Assembly (NCBI RefSeq): GCF_030295995.1
Contig: NZ_AP027365.1
Coordinates: forward strand, 620,001-684,000
Source: Thalassotalea hakodatensis
Lineage (GTDB): Bacteria > Pseudomonadota > Gammaproteobacteria > Enterobacterales > Alteromonadaceae
DNA length: 64,000 bases
Direction: 5' to 3'
Shown here one piece after another: positions 38,604 to 49,313 of the stretch. The notes under the pieces are model-generated. The model was not told where the DNA came from and made no database searches. It was given only the letters and a program-made list of their open reading frames with translations. Numbering within the stretch: the stretch's first letter is position 1; every line of letters starts with the position of its first letter. The translations under genes and the position numbers were made by a program.

Positions 38604-39587
38604 CTAATGTTTTAACTGGCTAAACAATAACAATTGGTATGCAACAAAGGAAACCAGCAACATAACACCGTTTAATCTGGTGATTTTAAAATTACCTAAA
38701 CGCCGTGTGAAACATAAGAAAAATAATAAAAATGTTACACCGAGCATATACGGTGCATCACGGTATGACGCTTCTGGGTCAATGCTACCAGGAGCAATTA
38801 AGCCGGCAAGAGAAAGCACGGCCAAAATATTAAAAATATTTGAACCGATAATATTGCCTAAGGCTAAGTCATCTTCTTTTTTGACGATACTCATAATACT
38901 GGCGGCTAATTCAGGTAAGCTTGTGCCAATCGCGATAACCGTTAGTCCGATAACCAAGTCACTAATACCAAATGCTTTTGCAATGAAAACAGACGCATCA
39001 ACTAAATATGTAGCACTTAATGGCAATATAATAATACCAACAGTTAACCAAAAGAGTGACGTAGGTGTTGGCAGAGCATCGGGTACTTCTTGTTCAGCCT
39101 CTAATACCATCGCATCATCAAGCGGGTGTGTTTTAGAACGACGTAAGGTAATAATCAGTAAGGTAAGAATGTACGCTACAAAACCTACAATTAAAATAAG
39201 CCCTTCAACGAAACTAAAATAACTGTCAGAAACAAACCAATAAGCGATACCCGTAATCGCAAGTACTAGAGGAATTTCCCGTTTGATGGTACTTGAAGAA
39301 ACAGATAGCGGGTGTAAAACTGCGGTGATACCTAACACCAATGCGATATTTGTGATGTTAGACCCTATAGCATTACCGATTGCAGTATCAGGGTTTCCTT
39401 GCAAAGAAGCAGTACCTGCAATCATCATTTCTGGTGCAGATGAACCCATAGCCACTATAGTTAGACCAATAATCATGGGGGAGATACCGATATTGCGGGC
39501 AAGAGAAGAGGCCCCTAAAACAAACTTATCGGCACTCCAAACTAAGGCGATTAAAGAAACTAATAATATAAAAATCTGTAATAACAT
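38604..39587 (-). CDS. yrbG: Calcium/sodium antiporter YrbG
   Basis: This is an inner-membrane cation exchanger of the CaCA family with about ten transmembrane helices. The two alpha repeats are visible as IVAMGSSAPEMMIAG (about 45-59) and VIAIGTSLPELAASI (about 217-231), with GNAIGSNITNIALVLG and GNIIGSNIFNILAVLS following each. GGAG lies 6 nt before the ATG. It is the first gene of the kds-lpt operon and divergent from mlaF. Confidence 0.94.
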   Translation of the reverse strand: MLLQIFILLVSLIALVWSADKFVLGASSLARNIGISPMIIGLTIVAMGSSAPEMMIAGTASLQGNPDTAIGNAIGSNITNIALVLGITAVLHPLSVSSSTIKREIPLVLAITGIAYWFVSDSYFSFVEGLILIVGFVAYILTLLIITLRRSKTHPLDDAMVLEAEQEVPDALPTPTSLFWLTVGIIILPLSATYLVDASVFIAKAFGISDLVIGLTVIAIGTSLPELAASIMSIVKKEDDLALGNIIGSNIFNILAVLSLAGLIAPGSIDPEASYRDAPYMLGVTFLLFFLCFTRRLGNFKITRLNGVMLLVSFVAYQLLLFSQLKH

Positions 39588-39922
39588 TCATCACTCCAAA
39601 ATTAAGGGGTAAATTGTCGCCCGTTGTAAGAGAAAAAAAAAGCGTTATTGTACGAAGATCGATAAAAAAGCGAAATGATTGCGATTTTTTTACAAATATT
39701 GACCAAAACAGTTACTTTTGAGTGGTTAATGTTACCTTATCTTTTTTTACGATGGCTACCTTGTGTGTAAAAATTGAGCACATCTTACACTTTCTTACGT
39801 TTGTACACGTTTTCTCACGTAATTTAGACATATTAAATGATGAAATTTGGATGAAGTATTTGTTGCAGTCAGGTAGAATTAGTACTACTTAAAAGATGGA
39901 AAATTAAACAGTATAATAAACC
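39588..39922. other. Divergent intergenic region yrbG/mlaF
   Basis: These 335 bp separate two divergent envelope operons and must hold both promoters. The sequence is AT-rich with A and T tracts, and 39780-39830 contains several irregularly spaced TTAC/CACG words that do not form a clean repeat. I see no gene or RNA structure. Confidence 0.5.
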
Positions 39923-40732
39923 ATGTCAGATATGTTGGTCGACATCAAAAATATGACTTTCAAACGGGAAGAAAGAATCATATACGATGAAATAAACTTA
40001 CAAATACCGAAAGGTAAAGTCACCGCAATCATGGGGCCGAGTGGTATCGGAAAAACGACACTTCTACGCCTGATTGGCGGACAGTTGCGTCCTGAATCTG
40101 GGCACATACTGTTTGATGGTAATGATATTCCTACGCTTTCTCGCCATGAGTTATATCAAGTACGAAAACGCATGAGTATGTTATTTCAAAGTGGTGCATT
40201 ATTCACCGATATGTCGGTTTATGACAACGTTGCCTTTCCCATGCGAGAGCATAGCAACTTATCAGAGCGCATTATTGAAAAAATGGTATTAATGAAGCTC
40301 GAAGCTGTTGGTTTACGAGGTGCACGCGACTTAAAACCGAATGAATTATCTGGTGGTATGGCACGTAGGGCTGCACTTGCTCGCGCGATTGCACTCGATC
40401 CTGAGCTTATCCTTTTTGACGAGCCTTTTGCTGGCCAAGATCCTATTTCAATGGGCGTTATTGTTCGATTGATAAAATCGTTGAATGATGCGTTAGGGTT
40501 AACATCTGTTGTGGTTTCTCATGATGTACCAGAAGTGATGAGCATCGCTGATTATATCTATATCATTGCTGAACAAAAAGTGATTGGTCATGGCACACCT
40601 GATGAAATTCGTCAGCAAACGTCTCCGCTGGTACAGCAATTTGTAAATGGAGAAGCCGATGGTCCGGTTCCTTTCCACTATAAAGCAGCAGCATATCAAG
40701 AAGAGCTATTAGGTAAAGGGAGCGTTAAATGA
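39923..40732 (+). CDS. mlaF: Phospholipid transport ABC ATPase MlaF
   Basis: MlaF drives the MlaFEDB complex that moves phospholipids between the inner membrane and MlaC to keep the outer membrane asymmetric. The 269 residues have Walker [10 protein letters not shown], signature [14 protein letters not shown], Walker [14 protein letters not shown] and the family C-terminal tail that holds MlaB. It overlaps mlaE by 4 bp. Confidence 0.96.
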   Translation: MSDMLVDIKNMTFKREERIIYDEINLQIPKGKVTAIMGPSGIGKTTLLRLIGGQLRPESGHILFDGNDIPTLSRHELYQVRKRMSMLFQSGALFTDMSVYDNVAFPMREHSNLSERIIEKMVLMKLEAVGLRGARDLKPNELSGGMARRAALARAIALDPELILFDEPFAGQDPISMGVIVRLIKSLNDALGLTSVVVSHDVPEVMSIADYIYIIAEQKVIGHGTPDEIRQQTSPLVQQFVNGEADGPVPFHYKAAAYQEELLGKGSVK

Positions 40733-41505
40733 ATTGGTTGCAATCAATAGGCCGTAAGGTTATTGGTCGAGTTAGCGCCCTTGGCAGAGCAATAATCATG
40801 CTAACCTCTGCACTAGCACATGTTCCTGATGTAAAACGTGGTTTTCCTTTATTAGTACAGCAGCTTTATGCTGTTGGTGTGTTGTCGCTAATTATCATCG
40901 TGGTATCTGGCACCTTTATTGGCATGGTGCTAGCGCTACAAGGGTATACTATCCTTGTTGGCTATGGTGCTGAGGCGAGTTTAGGGCCTATGGTGGCGTT
41001 ATCATTATTGCGAGAACTTGGGCCTGTAGTTGCCGCGCTACTTTTTGCGGGCCGAGCAGGTTCAGCACTAACGGCAGAAATTGGCTTAATGAAAGCCACT
41101 GAACAATTATCAAGTTTAGAGATGATGGCGGTTGATCCATTACGTAGAGTAATAGCACCACGCTTTTGGGCAGGCTTTATTTCACTCCCCTTATTGGCGG
41201 CAATATTTTCAGCAGTGGGTATTTTAGGGGCACATCTAGTCGGTGTTGATTGGTTAGGTGTTGATAGCGGTACATTTTGGTCAGTAATGCAAGCGCAAGT
41301 TTCGCTAGAAAAAGATATTTTAAATGGTGTGATAAAAAGCATTGTTTTCGCCTTTGTCGTGACATGGATAGCCGTTTATAAAGGTTATGATTGTGTGCCA
41401 ACTTCAGAAGGTATTAGTAGAGCAACAACAGCTACGGTTGTGCAGTCTTCTTTACTTGTTTTAGGTTTAGATTTTATTTTAACCGCGTTAATGTTTACCA
41501 AGTAA
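40729..41505 (+). CDS. mlaE: Phospholipid transport permease MlaE
   Basis: MlaE is the membrane subunit of the Mla transporter. The 258-residue protein has the MlaE/YrbE domain with about five membrane helices and the conserved stretches [52 protein letters not shown]. Its start is inside the mlaF stop region (ATGA overlap). Confidence 0.96.
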   Translation: MNWLQSIGRKVIGRVSALGRAIIMLTSALAHVPDVKRGFPLLVQQLYAVGVLSLIIIVVSGTFIGMVLALQGYTILVGYGAEASLGPMVALSLLRELGPVVAALLFAGRAGSALTAEIGLMKATEQLSSLEMMAVDPLRRVIAPRFWAGFISLPLLAAIFSAVGILGAHLVGVDWLGVDSGTFWSVMQAQVSLEKDILNGVIKSIVFAFVVTWIAVYKGYDCVPTSEGISRATTATVVQSSLLVLGLDFILTALMFTK

Positions 41506-41554
41506 ATGTGTTCAGGTTTGGTTAAGCGGTGTTTGTGTTTAATGGGTGGATGAC

Positions 41555-42025
41555 ATGATGTCAAAAAAAATAGAAGTTTTTGTTGGGCTATTTGCGGTAA
41601 TTGGTATTGCTGCATTGTTAATGCTAGCGTTAAAAGTAGCCGATAGCGGTATTTCAGGTGGCGGAGAAACGTACAAGCTTTACGCCAAATTTGATAATAT
41701 TGGTGGTTTAAAAGTACGCTCGCCTATTAAGGTGGGTGGTGTTGTTGTCGGTAGAGTGAGTGAAATAAGCTTAGACTCTGACGATTACACACCTTTAGTT
41801 ACGTTGGAAATCGATACACGATTTAAAAACTTTTCAGAAGCAACATCAGTGTCTATTTTAACCGCTGGTTTGTTAGGCGAACAGTATATTGGTTTGCTAC
41901 CTGGCTTTATTGATGAGTCGGTTGGTACACTAAGAGAAGGTGATTACATAGAAGATACTAAACCCGCTTTAGTATTAGAAGAATTGATAGGGCAGTTTTT
42001 ATTCGGCCAAGGGAATGGTGATTAA
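41555..42025 (+). CDS. mlaD: MCE-domain lipid transport protein MlaD
   Basis: MlaD forms the hexameric MCE ring anchored in the inner membrane that receives lipid from MlaC. The protein (about 156 residues from the ATGATG at 41555; a GTG at 41546 would add three residues) has one N-terminal membrane helix and an MCE domain (YAKFDNIGGLKVRSPIKVGGVVVGRV; LTAGLLGEQYIGLLPG) and ends with LIGQFLFGQGNGD. GGA lies 4 nt upstream of the ATG. Its stop overlaps the next frame by 1 bp. Confidence 0.95.
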   Translation: MMSKKIEVFVGLFAVIGIAALLMLALKVADSGISGGGETYKLYAKFDNIGGLKVRSPIKVGGVVVGRVSEISLDSDDYTPLVTLEIDTRFKNFSEATSVSILTAGLLGEQYIGLLPGFIDESVGTLREGDYIEDTKPALVLEELIGQFLFGQGNGD

Positions 42026-42039
42026 TGATTGGGGAAAAG

Positions 42040-42744
42040 ATGAAAATGTTATCTAAACACACAGCAATTTTACTTACAGCATGTTTGGCATCAAGTAGTG
42101 CTTTTGCAACAGATCATAACGATGCGTTAATAACATCTCAGACGCCTTTTTATATAAATGAAGGTAGCGGCTCTACTACTATTAATACTGCTGATCCGTT
42201 TGATATGATTAAAGCTGTAGCTGATATCACCTTTAAACGCTTTGCTAGAGAACAAACGGAAATACGTAAAAATCCAAACTTATTAAAACAAATTGTCCGT
42301 GAAGAGTTAGTACCGTATATCGACTATCGTTATGCTGCTTTTAAAGTGATTGGCGCTAAGAATTTTAAGAATACGACAGCAGCAGAGCGTGATGAATTCG
42401 TACCTGTTTTTCTTAATTATTTAATCACCTCTTATGCACAAGTATTTACGCTATATAATAACCAAAAAGTAACCATTGAACAGGCTAGGTTATCAAATTC
42501 TGGTCGTATCGCATTTGTTAAAACGTTAGTGATAGAGCCGGGAAGAGAACCTATCGATATTTCATTTTCCACGCGAAAAAGCAGAGATTCTGACGAATGG
42601 AAGGCCTATGACATGGTAGCAGAAGGTATCAGCTTGCTTGATAGTAAAGAAGCTGAACTTGGTAGCTTGATCCGCCAAAAAGGGTTACCTTACGTAACGG
42701 AATTGCTAAAAGAAAAAGCCGAAAAAGATATTGTTTTTAAATAG
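42040..42744 (+). CDS. mlaC: Periplasmic phospholipid shuttle MlaC
   Basis: MlaC carries phospholipid between the outer-membrane MlaA-porin complex and MlaD. I take the ATG at 42040, directly after GGGGAAAAG, over the upstream ATG at 42025 that overlaps mlaD; the ATG at 42046 is also possible. A signal peptide ends near SSAFA. The mature protein shows the Tol-Tol-Ttg2 pattern (LVPYIDYRYAAFKVIG, YDMVAEGISLL). Confidence 0.93.
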   Translation: MKMLSKHTAILLTACLASSSAFATDHNDALITSQTPFYINEGSGSTTINTADPFDMIKAVADITFKRFAREQTEIRKNPNLLKQIVREELVPYIDYRYAAFKVIGAKNFKNTTAAERDEFVPVFLNYLITSYAQVFTLYNNQKVTIEQARLSNSGRIAFVKTLVIEPGREPIDISFSTRKSRDSDEWKAYDMVAEGISLLDSKEAELGSLIRQKGLPYVTELLKEKAEKDIVFK

Positions 42745-42753
42745 GGAAACTAC

Positions 42754-43050
42754 GTGAAAACATTAGAGATATTACCAAAAGCACATCAACTGGTGGTCAA
42801 GGGTAATTTAACACGTGAATTTATTACTGCTAATATAGAGCGACAATCTACTCGCGACCTTTCAAATAACATTACCCATATTAATTTATCACAAGTTAAT
42901 GCGGTAGATACTGCGGGGTTAGCATGGTTATTATTGATGGTTGAAAGGGCTCAAAAAGCAGATTTACCCCTTAAACTTGTTGATTTGCCTGAAGACTTGG
43001 TGAAATTAGCAAAATTAAGTGCGGTCTCGGCTTTCTTGCCAGTTCAATAA
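42754..43050 (+). CDS. mlaB: STAS-domain protein MlaB
   Basis: MlaB binds MlaF and stabilises the transporter. The 98-residue STAS domain has the conserved INLSQVNAVDTAGLAWLLLM strand and helix, with Thr in the DTAGLA loop where anti-sigma-antagonist relatives are phosphorylated. Translation starts at a GTG preceded by AGGGA, 9 bp after mlaC. Confidence 0.92.
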   Translation: MKTLEILPKAHQLVVKGNLTREFITANIERQSTRDLSNNITHINLSQVNAVDTAGLAWLLLMVERAQKADLPLKLVDLPEDLVKLAKLSAVSAFLPVQ

Positions 43051-43089
43051 GCCCTATAATCCCAGTAACTTTGTTAATGGGAGACCCTT

Positions 43090-43347
43090 GTGGAAGTTTC
43101 TGAAATTGAAAAATTAATTAATGATGCTGTTGAGCTTGACGAATTACACGTTAAGTTCGATGGCTCGCAATGTACGGTAATCGCTGTCGCTGATTTTATC
43201 GGAGAGTTATCACGAGTAAAACGCCAACAGTTGATCTTTGCTCCTTTATCACAAGCGATTAAAGATGGCTCTATTCACGCGGTAACGGTAAAAACCTTCA
43301 CAACGTCTGACTGGCAACGTGAAAAAATGTTTAACTTACCCCTGTAA
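43090..43347 (+). CDS. ibaG: BolA-family protein IbaG
   Basis: IbaG is an 85-residue BolA homologue that pairs with monothiol glutaredoxin and iron-sulfur clusters and is linked to acid stress. The sequence has the BolA-fold HVKFDGSQCTVIAVADFIGELSRVKRQQ and the C-terminal IHAVTVKTFT with the conserved His. The start is a GTG after GGGAGA. It is placed between mlaB and murA exactly as in E. coli. Confidence 0.93.
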   Translation: MEVSEIEKLINDAVELDELHVKFDGSQCTVIAVADFIGELSRVKRQQLIFAPLSQAIKDGSIHAVTVKTFTTSDWQREKMFNLPL

Positions 43348-44631
<1,284 letters not shown>

Positions 44632-44640
44632 CAGCATATT

Positions 44641-44668
44641 AAAACCACCTAGTAATGTAGGTGGTTTT
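44641..44668 (+). terminator. Intrinsic terminator of murA
   Basis: AAAACCACCT/AGGTGGTTTT form a 10-bp stem with an 8-nt loop directly after the murA stop. Confidence 0.82.
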
Positions 44669-44698
44669 CCCATTCTATAAAACTCTAATCACGTAATA

Positions 44699-44847
44699 AT
44701 ACCAACTCGCCCTTTGGGAGCGTGTTAGAGGCGCGATAATTGCGCAAAACGTGTTTGATGTAGAACAACTATACCTGTACACGTTTCGCTTATTCTCCCA
44801 CCTCTGACATCGCTCTGAACTGACTTAATCTTTATGCGAATTGGTAT
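44699..44847. repeat. MITE-like imperfect inverted-repeat element
   Basis: The 149-bp element has terminal inverted repeats ATACCAACTCGC and GCGAATTGGTAT (10 of 12 positions complementary). Inside, GGGAGCGTGTTAGAGG pairs imperfectly with CCTCTGACATCGCTC and GCGCAAAACGTGT with ACACGTTTCGCT, so the whole unit folds into a long hairpin. It has no coding capacity and fills the gap between convergent murA and degS. The right end recurs exactly at 9585-9603. This fits a miniature transposable element or large palindromic repeat. Confidence 0.65.
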
Positions 44848-44852
44848 AAGCT

Positions 44853-45914
44853 TTACTGTTCACTTTCTAAAATAGTAACGGGTATTTTTAATTGTTGTTC
44901 ACCGCGATATACAATAAAGATTAGTTCAGTGCCTGGTCTTGTTTCTGCTACTAAATCAAGTGCTTGAATAGTAGATGTAATAGGTGTGTCGCCAATTTGA
45001 GTGACGATATCGCCTGCGCGAAGTTTGGCAATGTCGGCAGGACTATTTTTAACAATCCCACTGATAAGAAAGCCGCGAGGGTTTTGACTAAACACTTGTG
45101 TGTCTATCCCTAACCACCCTCGAATGACTCGACCATTATCAATAATTTGTTGCATCACTTTGTAAGCCAGTTGGTAAGGGATCGCAAAGAAAATACCTTG
45201 AATATCAAGTTGTGGATTGATTTCACGGAATAAGCGCGAATTAATACCAACCAGAGCACCATTGGTGTTAACTAATGCACCACCTGAATTACCTTCGTTG
45301 ATAGCAGCATCCATTTGTAAAAACTGAGTATGATTTGTATTGCTTAAGCCTGTACGACCCGTTGCACTGATAATACCTTGCGTGATTGTTTGACCTAAGT
45401 TTAATGGGTTACCTATTGCAAGCACTACGTCGCCTGCCGATGCCTCAAGTTCAAAATTTTGCGGGATCACAGGAAGGTTATTAGCCTCAATTTTTAATAC
45501 CGCTAAATCGGTGTACACGTCATAACCTATAATAGTGGCAGGAAATCGTTGGCCATTTTGTAAATCAACACGAATTTGAGCGGCATTTTGCACGACATGA
45601 TAATTGGTCAGCATATAACCATTAGGATCCATTATTACTCCAGAGCCTAATCGCGTTACGCTGCGTGGGGCTTGCAAATAATTAACACTGTTTTGAATTT
45701 CTTCAGAATACAAGTTAACAACTGCAGGACCAGCACGTTGAACCGCCGTTGCATAGGAGAGCGGAGCAGGGGAAGTTTTTTGCGGGCGAAAAAAGCTCCA
45801 CCAGTTGTCACCTTCACCACTTAAATCAGGATATATAACTAAAAGGACGACAGCAAAAATAACGCCATAGCTAATAGCGTTAAGTACGTATTTTATTGAG
45901 TCTAAGATTTTCAA
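44853..45914 (-). CDS. degS: Membrane-anchored serine protease DegS
   Basis: DegS senses unfolded outer-membrane proteins through its PDZ domain and starts cleavage of RseA to free sigma-E. The 353 residues have one N-terminal membrane helix (about 10-28), a trypsin-like domain with catalytic triad His106 (TNYHVV), Asp136 (YTDLAVL) and Ser210 (EGNSGGALVN), and a single PDZ domain (about 255-345). It has its own transcription unit, as a terminator separates it from degQ. Confidence 0.95.
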   Translation of the reverse strand: MKILDSIKYVLNAISYGVIFAVVLLVIYPDLSGEGDNWWSFFRPQKTSPAPLSYATAVQRAGPAVVNLYSEEIQNSVNYLQAPRSVTRLGSGVIMDPNGYMLTNYHVVQNAAQIRVDLQNGQRFPATIIGYDVYTDLAVLKIEANNLPVIPQNFELEASAGDVVLAIGNPLNLGQTITQGIISATGRTGLSNTNHTQFLQMDAAINEGNSGGALVNTNGALVGINSRLFREINPQLDIQGIFFAIPYQLAYKVMQQIIDNGRVIRGWLGIDTQVFSQNPRGFLISGIVKNSPADIAKLRAGDIVTQIGDTPITSTIQALDLVAETRPGTELIFIVYRGEQQLKIPVTILESEQ

Positions 45915-45968
45915 AGGCGTAATTTACGGTTATTTTTTTAGAAGATTAACACATGTGTTAACAATAAA

Positions 45969-45993
45969 AAACGGCTCAATGATTGAGCCGTTT
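45969..45993 (-). terminator. Intrinsic terminator of degQ
   Basis: AAACGGCTCAA/TTGAGCCGTTT form an 11-bp stem with a 3-nt loop followed on the minus strand by a T run, 63 bp after degQ. Confidence 0.88.
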
Positions 45994-46056
45994 CTTGTGT
46001 ATGATGTTGCTAGTATAAAATACTAGCAACAGTTTTATCACATCATCAATGGAAAG

Positions 46057-47412
46057 TTAACGTATACGGATATACAAGTTTGAATTACCTCGAATGATGT
46101 GCAAGAGCGAGATACCATCACCTTCTTTAAGTAATTCACGAAGTTCGCCAATGTTACTGACACGGCTGCGGTTTACACCGCGAATAATATCGCCTTTGCG
46201 CAAACCTATCATATTTGCAGGAGAATCTTCTTCAATATCTGAAACTAAAACACCTTTAGCTTGGTCATGATTTTCAAGCTCAGCACCTTCAAGCATACGA
46301 TGAATTGACGCGGGTTCAACATTAGGGCTGTCAGCTTTTTTCAGCACTACGGAATAGGTTTTTTCTTTGCCATTGCTTTTAATGACAGTTAGCTTAACTT
46401 CACTGCCTGCACCAATAGCACCAATTTTACCGCGTAATTCTGAAAATGAGCGTATTTTTTTGCCATTAACTTTTGTGATGACATCACCTGCTTCAATACC
46501 TGCTTCATCTGCGGCTGAATCGATAGTAACTTGTTCAACAAACGCACCTTGTGCTTCTTCGAGCTCCATTGCCTTAGCAAATTCACCTGTTACACTTCTA
46601 CCGGCAACGCCAAGAACACCTCTGCGAACTTCACCAAATTCAATAATCTGTGTGACTAAACTTTTAACCATATTACTTGGTATGGCAAAACCAATGCCGA
46701 CATTACCGCCGTTAGGGCCAATAATTGCTGTATTAATACCAATTAGTTCACCGCGAAGGTTGATCAAAGCGCCACCTGAGTTACCGCTATTGATGGCGGC
46801 ATCTGTTTGAATAAAGTCTTCAAAGTTGTCAGCATTTAAACCACTTCTGCCTAATGCACTAATAATACCTGATGTAACAGTTTGTCCTAAGCCGAACGGA
46901 CTACCTATAGCGACGGCAAAATCACCCACTCGTAATTTGTCTGAGTCAGCGATGTTTACTGCAGTCAGATCTTCGGTACCCACTTGTAATAATGCTATAT
47001 CACTGTTTTCATCAGATCCCATTTTGGTTGCTTCAATTTGACGACCATCCTTTAGCGTGATTTGAATTTCGTCGGCTTCTTTGACCACATGATAATTGGT
47101 TACAATATAGCCTTTTTCTGCATCGATAATTACACCAGAGCCTAAGCCTTGGAATGGGCGCTCCCTTGACGGCGTTTGTCGAGGATTTCCAAAGAAAAAT
47201 CTAAATGCATCAGGTACACGTTGTTTTATTTCCTGTGTGCCTCTTACCGAAATGAGTACTACCGCAGGGGTAACATTTTCGAGCATGGGGGCTAAACTAG
47301 GTATTTGTTGCCCAGCAACGGATAATGGTAAATTTGCGTGTGCGGGTAGGCTTGCCATGGCAACGCCACCTGAAAGTAAAATACTACTCAACAGCACAGA
47401 TATTTTTTTCAT
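46057..47412 (-). CDS. degQ: Periplasmic serine endoprotease DegQ/DegP
   Basis: This HtrA protease-chaperone degrades misfolded periplasmic proteins. From the ATG at 47412 (AGGAG upstream; the longer start at 47436 would precede the signal peptide) it has 451 residues: a signal peptide ending near LPAHA, a protease domain with His108 (TNYHVV), Asp138 (NSDIALL) and Ser212 (NSGNSGGAL), and two PDZ domains (about 255-345 and 365-450). The short LA loop and the pairing with degS favour DegQ over DegP. Confidence 0.94.
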   Translation of the reverse strand: MKKISVLLSSILLSGGVAMASLPAHANLPLSVAGQQIPSLAPMLENVTPAVVLISVRGTQEIKQRVPDAFRFFFGNPRQTPSRERPFQGLGSGVIIDAEKGYIVTNYHVVKEADEIQITLKDGRQIEATKMGSDENSDIALLQVGTEDLTAVNIADSDKLRVGDFAVAIGSPFGLGQTVTSGIISALGRSGLNADNFEDFIQTDAAINSGNSGGALINLRGELIGINTAIIGPNGGNVGIGFAIPSNMVKSLVTQIIEFGEVRRGVLGVAGRSVTGEFAKAMELEEAQGAFVEQVTIDSAADEAGIEAGDVITKVNGKKIRSFSELRGKIGAIGAGSEVKLTVIKSNGKEKTYSVVLKKADSPNVEPASIHRMLEGAELENHDQAKGVLVSDIEEDSPANMIGLRKGDIIRGVNRSRVSNIGELRELLKEGDGISLLHIIRGNSNLYIRIR

Positions 47413-47536
47413 AACAGAGATCTCTCCTACTTTCATACTGATATTAATACGTTAACTTAAAGCACTTGTATATTTTAATGTTCATTTTGTTATACAAAGT
47501 GGTATGACTACTGACTAAGGATTTAACTGCAAGTTC

Positions 47537-48001
47537 CTATTTTTCAATGTCACTATTTGTAACAGCTTGTGTCTGATCAGCAAACAAGCCGCTTGCTGTA
47601 CCAGAATAATCGAGTGGTGCTTCGGTGACAGTTTCCTGTTTTGCACGTTCATTGCGATCGTGTCTTAACGCCACTGTTTGAGCGAGTTGTTCTTGCGTTT
47701 CTTTGGCGAAGAACGGCATAAAAATTTCTTCAGCGGTTGTGGCCTGTTGAAGGAGCTTAGTACTTTGCTCCATTTGTTGCATGGCCGTTTGGCAAGTATT
47801 ATTCATCTGTTCAAGTAGCTTTTTAGAGTCATCTAAGTGTTCTGCTACATCGAGTTTATATTGTGCTAAAGATGCTTCTGCTTCGCTTGCTTTCTCAGCG
47901 AGATTTTTACTCTCTTTGTTTGAAGCTGACATAAATTTATTGGCAAATATGCCTGCAATAGCACCGACGATAAAAATAATGATACCCACAACAATATTCA
48001 T
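47537..48001 (-). CDS. zapG: Cell-division associated protein ZapG (YhcB, DUF1043)
   Basis: ZapG/YhcB is an inner-membrane protein that coordinates division with envelope synthesis. The 154 residues have one N-terminal membrane helix (about 3-22, with VGAIAGIFANKF) then a long coiled coil (about 28-100), typical of DUF1043. It is divergent from zapE, matching the conserved order degQ-zapG/zapE. Confidence 0.92.
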   Translation of the reverse strand: MNIVVGIIIFIVGAIAGIFANKFMSASNKESKNLAEKASEAEASLAQYKLDVAEHLDDSKKLLEQMNNTCQTAMQQMEQSTKLLQQATTAEEIFMPFFAKETQEQLAQTVALRHDRNERAKQETVTEAPLDYSGTASGLFADQTQAVTNSDIEK

Positions 48002-48160
48002 AATTAAAAACCTTATTTAACAAGCCGTACAAATTGTAATAACGGAAAAAATTGGCGAAAATAGAGATTAACACACAAAGCCAAATTATTTGAAAGTTAA
48101 TATGTATGCTAAATTATTTTTTTCAAGCATTGGTTAACAATCAATAACACGTAACGTTAC

Positions 48161-49276
48161 ATGATACATTTATCTCCTATAGACAAGTATAAACAAGATC
48201 TCGAAAGAGACGACTTTCAATATGATCAAGCACAAGAGAATGCGGTAAAACACTTACAACGCTTATTTGAAGACTTACAAAACAAGCCTTTACCGGTTAA
48301 AGGATTTAAAAAAGTATTTAATAGGTGGAAGCGTGTTATTGAAAAATCAGCGCCTACAAGGGCAAAAGGTCTTTATTTTTGGGGCGGTGTTGGTCGTGGA
48401 AAAACCTATTTAGTCGATACGTTTTATGATTGCTTGCCTTTTAATAATAAAATGCGCGTGCACTTTCATCGTTTTATGCATCGAGTACATGAAGAATTAA
48501 AAACGTTATCAGGGCAAGCTGATCCATTAAAGATTATTGCGAAACGCTTTGCTGATGAAACCTGTATTATTTGTTTTGATGAATTTTTTGTCTCGGATAT
48601 TACCGACGCGATGATCTTAGGCACATTATTTGAGGAGTTGTTTGCTCATCATGTTACCTTGGTAGCAACCTCGAATATCATACCTGATGAGTTATATCGT
48701 AATGGTTTGCAGCGAGCTCGTTTTTTGCCTGCAATAGCTTTGATAAATCAGCATTGTGACGTTGTTAATGTCGATAGCGGTATAGATTACCGTTTGCGCA
48801 CGTTAGAACAAGCTGAGATTTATCACCATCCGCTTGATGAAAAAGCGACGGAGAACCTTCATCATTATTTTACTCAATTGTCGGTTGAAGAAGGGCGTTC
48901 AAATACCGTTATCGATATCAATAACCGTCAATTACATGCAATTGAAGCGTCAGATGGTGTCGTACATTTTGATTTTTCTGTGCTCTGTGAATCAGCTCGA
49001 AGCCAAAGTGACTACATGGAAATAAGTAAAGTGTATCATTCGGTACTACTTGCTAATGTTAAGCAGATGAGTGCCGATAGTGATGATGCTGCAAGGCGCT
49101 TTATTGCATTGGTCGATGAATTTTATGAACGAAAAGTAAAATTAATCATGTCTGCTGAAGTTGCAATGGAAAACTTATACAGTCACGGAAGGTTAACGTT
49201 TGAATTTAAACGCTGCTTAAGCAGACTACAAGAAATGCAATCACATGATTATTTAGCGTCTGAACACATTCCTTAA
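48161..49276 (+). CDS. zapE: Cell division ATPase ZapE (AFG1-like)
   Basis: ZapE is an AAA+ ATPase of the AFG1 family that affects Z-ring dynamics late in division or under stress. The 371 residues have Walker A GGVGRGKTYLVD, Walker B CIICFDEFFVSD and the family motif FHRFMHRVHEEL between them, plus the C-terminal LIMSAEVAMENLYSHGRLTFEFKRCLSRLQEM. Confidence 0.95.
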   Translation: MIHLSPIDKYKQDLERDDFQYDQAQENAVKHLQRLFEDLQNKPLPVKGFKKVFNRWKRVIEKSAPTRAKGLYFWGGVGRGKTYLVDTFYDCLPFNNKMRVHFHRFMHRVHEELKTLSGQADPLKIIAKRFADETCIICFDEFFVSDITDAMILGTLFEELFAHHVTLVATSNIIPDELYRNGLQRARFLPAIALINQHCDVVNVDSGIDYRLRTLEQAEIYHHPLDEKATENLHHYFTQLSVEEGRSNTVIDINNRQLHAIEASDGVVHFDFSVLCESARSQSDYMEISKVYHSVLLANVKQMSADSDDAARRFIALVDEFYERKVKLIMSAEVAMENLYSHGRLTFEFKRCLSRLQEMQSHDYLASEHIP

Positions 49277-49313
49277 GGTTCTTTCAAGTTCAGCTCAAAT
49301 TTTAATAGCCTCT

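Noticed and set aside
38680-39222. 180-codon plus-strand frame inside yrbG
   Set aside because: It is the antisense shadow of the transporter's hydrophobic codons.
39780-39830. TTAC/CACG repeats upstream of mlaF as an array of regulator sites
   Set aside because: Spacing and sequence are irregular and no known consensus fits.
46367-46810. 147-codon plus-strand frame inside degQ
   Set aside because: Antisense shadow of degQ; proline/serine/leucine-rich without any motif.
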